64,000 nucleotides of DNA from Thalassia testudinum (taxonomy: Eukaryota > Streptophyta > Magnoliopsida > Alismatales > Hydrocharitaceae): positions 40,858,001 to 40,922,000 of the forward strand of contig JAZHRO010000039.1 in NCBI GenBank assembly GCA_037157565.1, written 5' to 3'. Both the position numbers and the translations under genes were made by a program. Shown in pieces: positions 61,463 through 64,000 of this stretch. Numbering within the stretch: position 1 is the stretch's first letter; the number at the start of each line of letters is the position of its first letter. The notes beneath the pieces were generated by a model, which searched no databases, was not told the DNA's origin, and saw only the letters and a list, made by a program, of their open reading frames with translations.

Positions 61463-64000
61463 TGATATTAAAGCAGCGATTCTAGATCAGTAGTCTGGTA
61501 TCCCACCAAATATCCACTAAATATGACGATTCAATCACCAATGACTTAGTGATCTAGGAAGATGATAGACAAGGAGAGGGTCATTAGTAGCAGAGACACC
61601 ACGGGGAGCCCCAGCAATATCGACGCCACCCTTGCCCCTTGTTGCATGGCCTGTAGCATTGTCGCCACTGCCCTTGACTTCAACCATGTTGCGTGGCTTG
61701 CGGTACCACCGGCCTGCCGCTAGGGGCCACTGAATGGCTTGTTGTAGCATTGGTGGCCTAGTTGCAGTCATTGAAGAGGCATCATGCATCCATGGGAAAC
61801 ACAAAGCCGGTGCTTGCTTGTCTTTTGGGATGGTGTTGAGCCTTCTCTCACCACTTATGATGAAGTCTTTCTTGATTGGTATGATGAGTCTTCTCTCATG
61901 CAAGTTGAGTACCTTTTGCCAAGAATATGGCAAAACTCAAAATGATGTGGGGTTGCTTGTTCGACTCATAAGGGGTCAAGGAGGAGCGATAGGAGGCCCA
62001 AAACTTTGAATCATTGACTCCGATGTTTCGATCCATCTCACTGGGAGTGTAGAGAAGTTGAAGAACCCTTCCAAGCTATGTGGAATCTGAGAGGTTAGAG
62101 TTGCTAATGGTGCAACCACTCCAGTTTCTACAATTGGACATTTTCAGGTATCTCCTACTTTGAGGATAGGAGATGTGCATTGTGCTCCAAAGTTTCCCAT
62201 GAGCTTACTATTGGCTAGTAAAATATGCAAGGATCTCTAGTGTTGAGTATTATTTGATGATCGACATTGTTACTTGCAAGATAGACACACCAATAAGATT
62301 ATTGGTGGCAGGATAAAGAGAGATAGCCTCTATTATCTGGATGCACCAACATCTTTTGCTAGGGTAGTATCCATTGCCAGTGACCCTTTGCTTTAGCACC
62401 AGAGGCTTGGATACCCTTCAGTTGGAAAGATGTGTTAGATGTACCCTACGTTGCTAGATTCACTGACTTTGGAGTGTGAGGATTGCCAGTTGGGAAAGCA
62501 CCACAGGAGCACTTTTCCTTGGTGATGTGATGGGGTAAGAGTTGCACCGTTTGACTTGGTTTTCTACGATGTGTGGGGGGCAGCAAGAGTATTGAGTACA
62601 CGAGGACATAGGTACTACGTAGTATTTGTTGATTACCATAACCGCACCACCTAGGTCTTCTTGATGAAGGCCAGATTAGAGATTGTGTAGGTGGTTTAGA
62701 GGTTCTTTGCAGAGGTCATGACGTAGTATTCCGCTACTGTCAGAGTCTTTCAGAGTGACAATGCCTTAGAGTTTGTTCAAAGGGAGATGTAGGAGTTCTT
62801 TAGTGCTCATGGGATCATTCATCAGACCTCTTGCGCTCAAATGTCTCAATAGAATGGCATGGCAGAGCGTAAGTTGAGGCATCTTTTGGACATTGCCTGG
62901 ATATTGATGATTCATATAAAGGTGCCCGGATAGTTTTGGAGGGATGTTGTACTTACCGTTGCATACTTGATCAACAAGGTACCCTCTTTTGTACTCCAAG
63001 GATGTGTGCCTTTTCAGGTATTGCATCTAAACTGTGACAGACCCTTTGCCTTGCCCCTCTGGGTGTTTGGGAGCCATGTTTCGTCTAAGTGCATGGGAAT
63101 CAGGACAAGTTTTCTCCTAGAATAGTAAAGTGCATTTTTCTAAGCTACTCATGGACTCAGAAGAGATACAGATGTTATGATCTAGTTCACAAATGCTATA
63201 TAGTGACTACAGATGTGACCTTCTTTGAAAAGGTACCTTACTACTTCGAGGAGTGCTAACATAGATTTGGTCCTCAGGTAGACTTAGGTTTATCATCGAC
63301 GTACAGTTACCTCTTCTACAATTCCTTAAGACCCCTCTCCTACTTCTACTCCTGTGGTTCCTGCTGAGTCAGCTTTTGATGATGAGATGCCCATTGCATT
63401 AAGGAAGTCCAATCGCTCATGCATGTTGTATCCAATGTCACACTACACTGGGACTTCTCACCTAGAAGGGGAGATCAGGCAATTTGCATCTGCCATTACT
63501 ACTGCAGTTATTTCTAGAGACTATAGTTAGGCTTCCCAAGATCCTTGGTGGCGTGCAGCTATGGATGAGAAGATGTAGACGCTGTAATCTAGAGGGACAT
63601 GGGAGTTGGTGCCTCGTCCTATAGATGCTATTGTTGTGGATTGCTGTTGGGTGTACACCATCAAGTATCAGGCAGATGGTACTGTTAATAGATACAAGGC
63701 CTGGTTAATTGCGAAAGGTTTTATGCAAGCATATGATGTTGACTACATAGAGACTTCCTCTCCAGTAACCCGCATTTCATCCATCTTGATTGTCATCTTT
63801 GTTGCAGCTAACTGGGGATGGTTCTTACACCAATTAGATATTAAGAATGCCCTCTTGTATGGTGATCTAGCAGAGGAGGTCTACATGAGAACCATTGGGG
63901 TACAACATTGAAGGGGACAATATTTTCTGTTTGAGGAAGGCCATCTATGGCTTGAAATAGAATCCTAAGGTGTGGTTTGAATGCCTTAGCTTTGAGATTT
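61329..64000 (+). mobile_element. Ty1/copia retrotransposon, cut by the window end
   Basis: A putative 5' LTR (61329-61462, TGTTAAAATG to CTTCACA) shares TCTCTCT, GAGAGGCTAGGGTTTC and ATTGAATA words with the intron-4 copia of COG6. It is followed by TGATATTAAAGCAGC, a degenerate primer binding site. Domains on the plus strand: protease about 62010-62240 (TTPVSTIGHF, APKFPMSLLLASKICKDL); GAG-pre-integrase about 62310-62500 (SLYYLDAPTSF, HQRLGYPSVGKM); integrase about 62540-63010 (FQSDNALEF, NGMAERKLRHLLDIA); reverse transcriptase from about 63590 ([41 protein letters not shown]). Stops interrupt most domains. No clear gag was found. Same strand as the host gene. Confidence 0.85.

Overview
This is nuclear DNA of a flowering plant. 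It carries three spliced protein genes, all with canonical GT-AG introns, separated by and filled with transposon debris. GC-rich first exons followed by AT-rich introns, Tourist-type MITEs, tRNA-derived SINEs and many degenerate Ty1/copia copies suggest a monocot, but the sequence does not settle the species. No bacterial-type operon, CRISPR array, rRNA gene or complete tRNA gene was seen.

Layout. 1-1.3 kb: a pol-less copia relic (gag, zinc knuckle, polypurine tract, LTR start). 1.36-1.74 kb: a palindromic MITE in a TA microsatellite. 2.9-7.9 kb, minus strand: the 5' five exons of SIG2, a plastid RNA polymerase sigma factor, cut off by the left edge. 8.3-25.2 kb: gene-free DNA with minus-oriented LTR fragments and two SINEs. 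26.0-43.7 kb, plus strand: a complete ten-exon COG6 gene (695 aa) whose 12.4-kb intron 4 holds a Tourist MITE split by a copia element and, further on, a minus-strand L1-type LINE. 43.8-48.9 kb: tandem repeats and another Tourist MITE. 49.3 kb to the right edge, plus strand: the first four exons of a WAT1-related (nodulin MtN21/EamA) transporter. Its 10.7-kb intron 1 holds a CACTA element flanked by inverted copies of one rearranged copia, plus a decayed second copy of exon 1. Another copia occupies the downstream intron at the window end.

The genes share no pathway: SIG2 acts in plastid transcription, COG6 in Golgi vesicle tethering, and the WAT1-like protein in membrane transport. What links them is their expansion by transposons. 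The most unusual structure is the palindrome at about 50.5-55.9 kb inside the WAT1-like intron, where both the CACTA ends and their copia flanks are inverted repeats. A transcript through it could fold into a stem of more than 1 kb. The exon-1 duplication in the same intron leaves open which promoter and start serve exons 2-4.

Exon boundaries were set by hand from GT-AG sites, reading-frame continuity and remembered family conservation. No alignment or transcript data were available.
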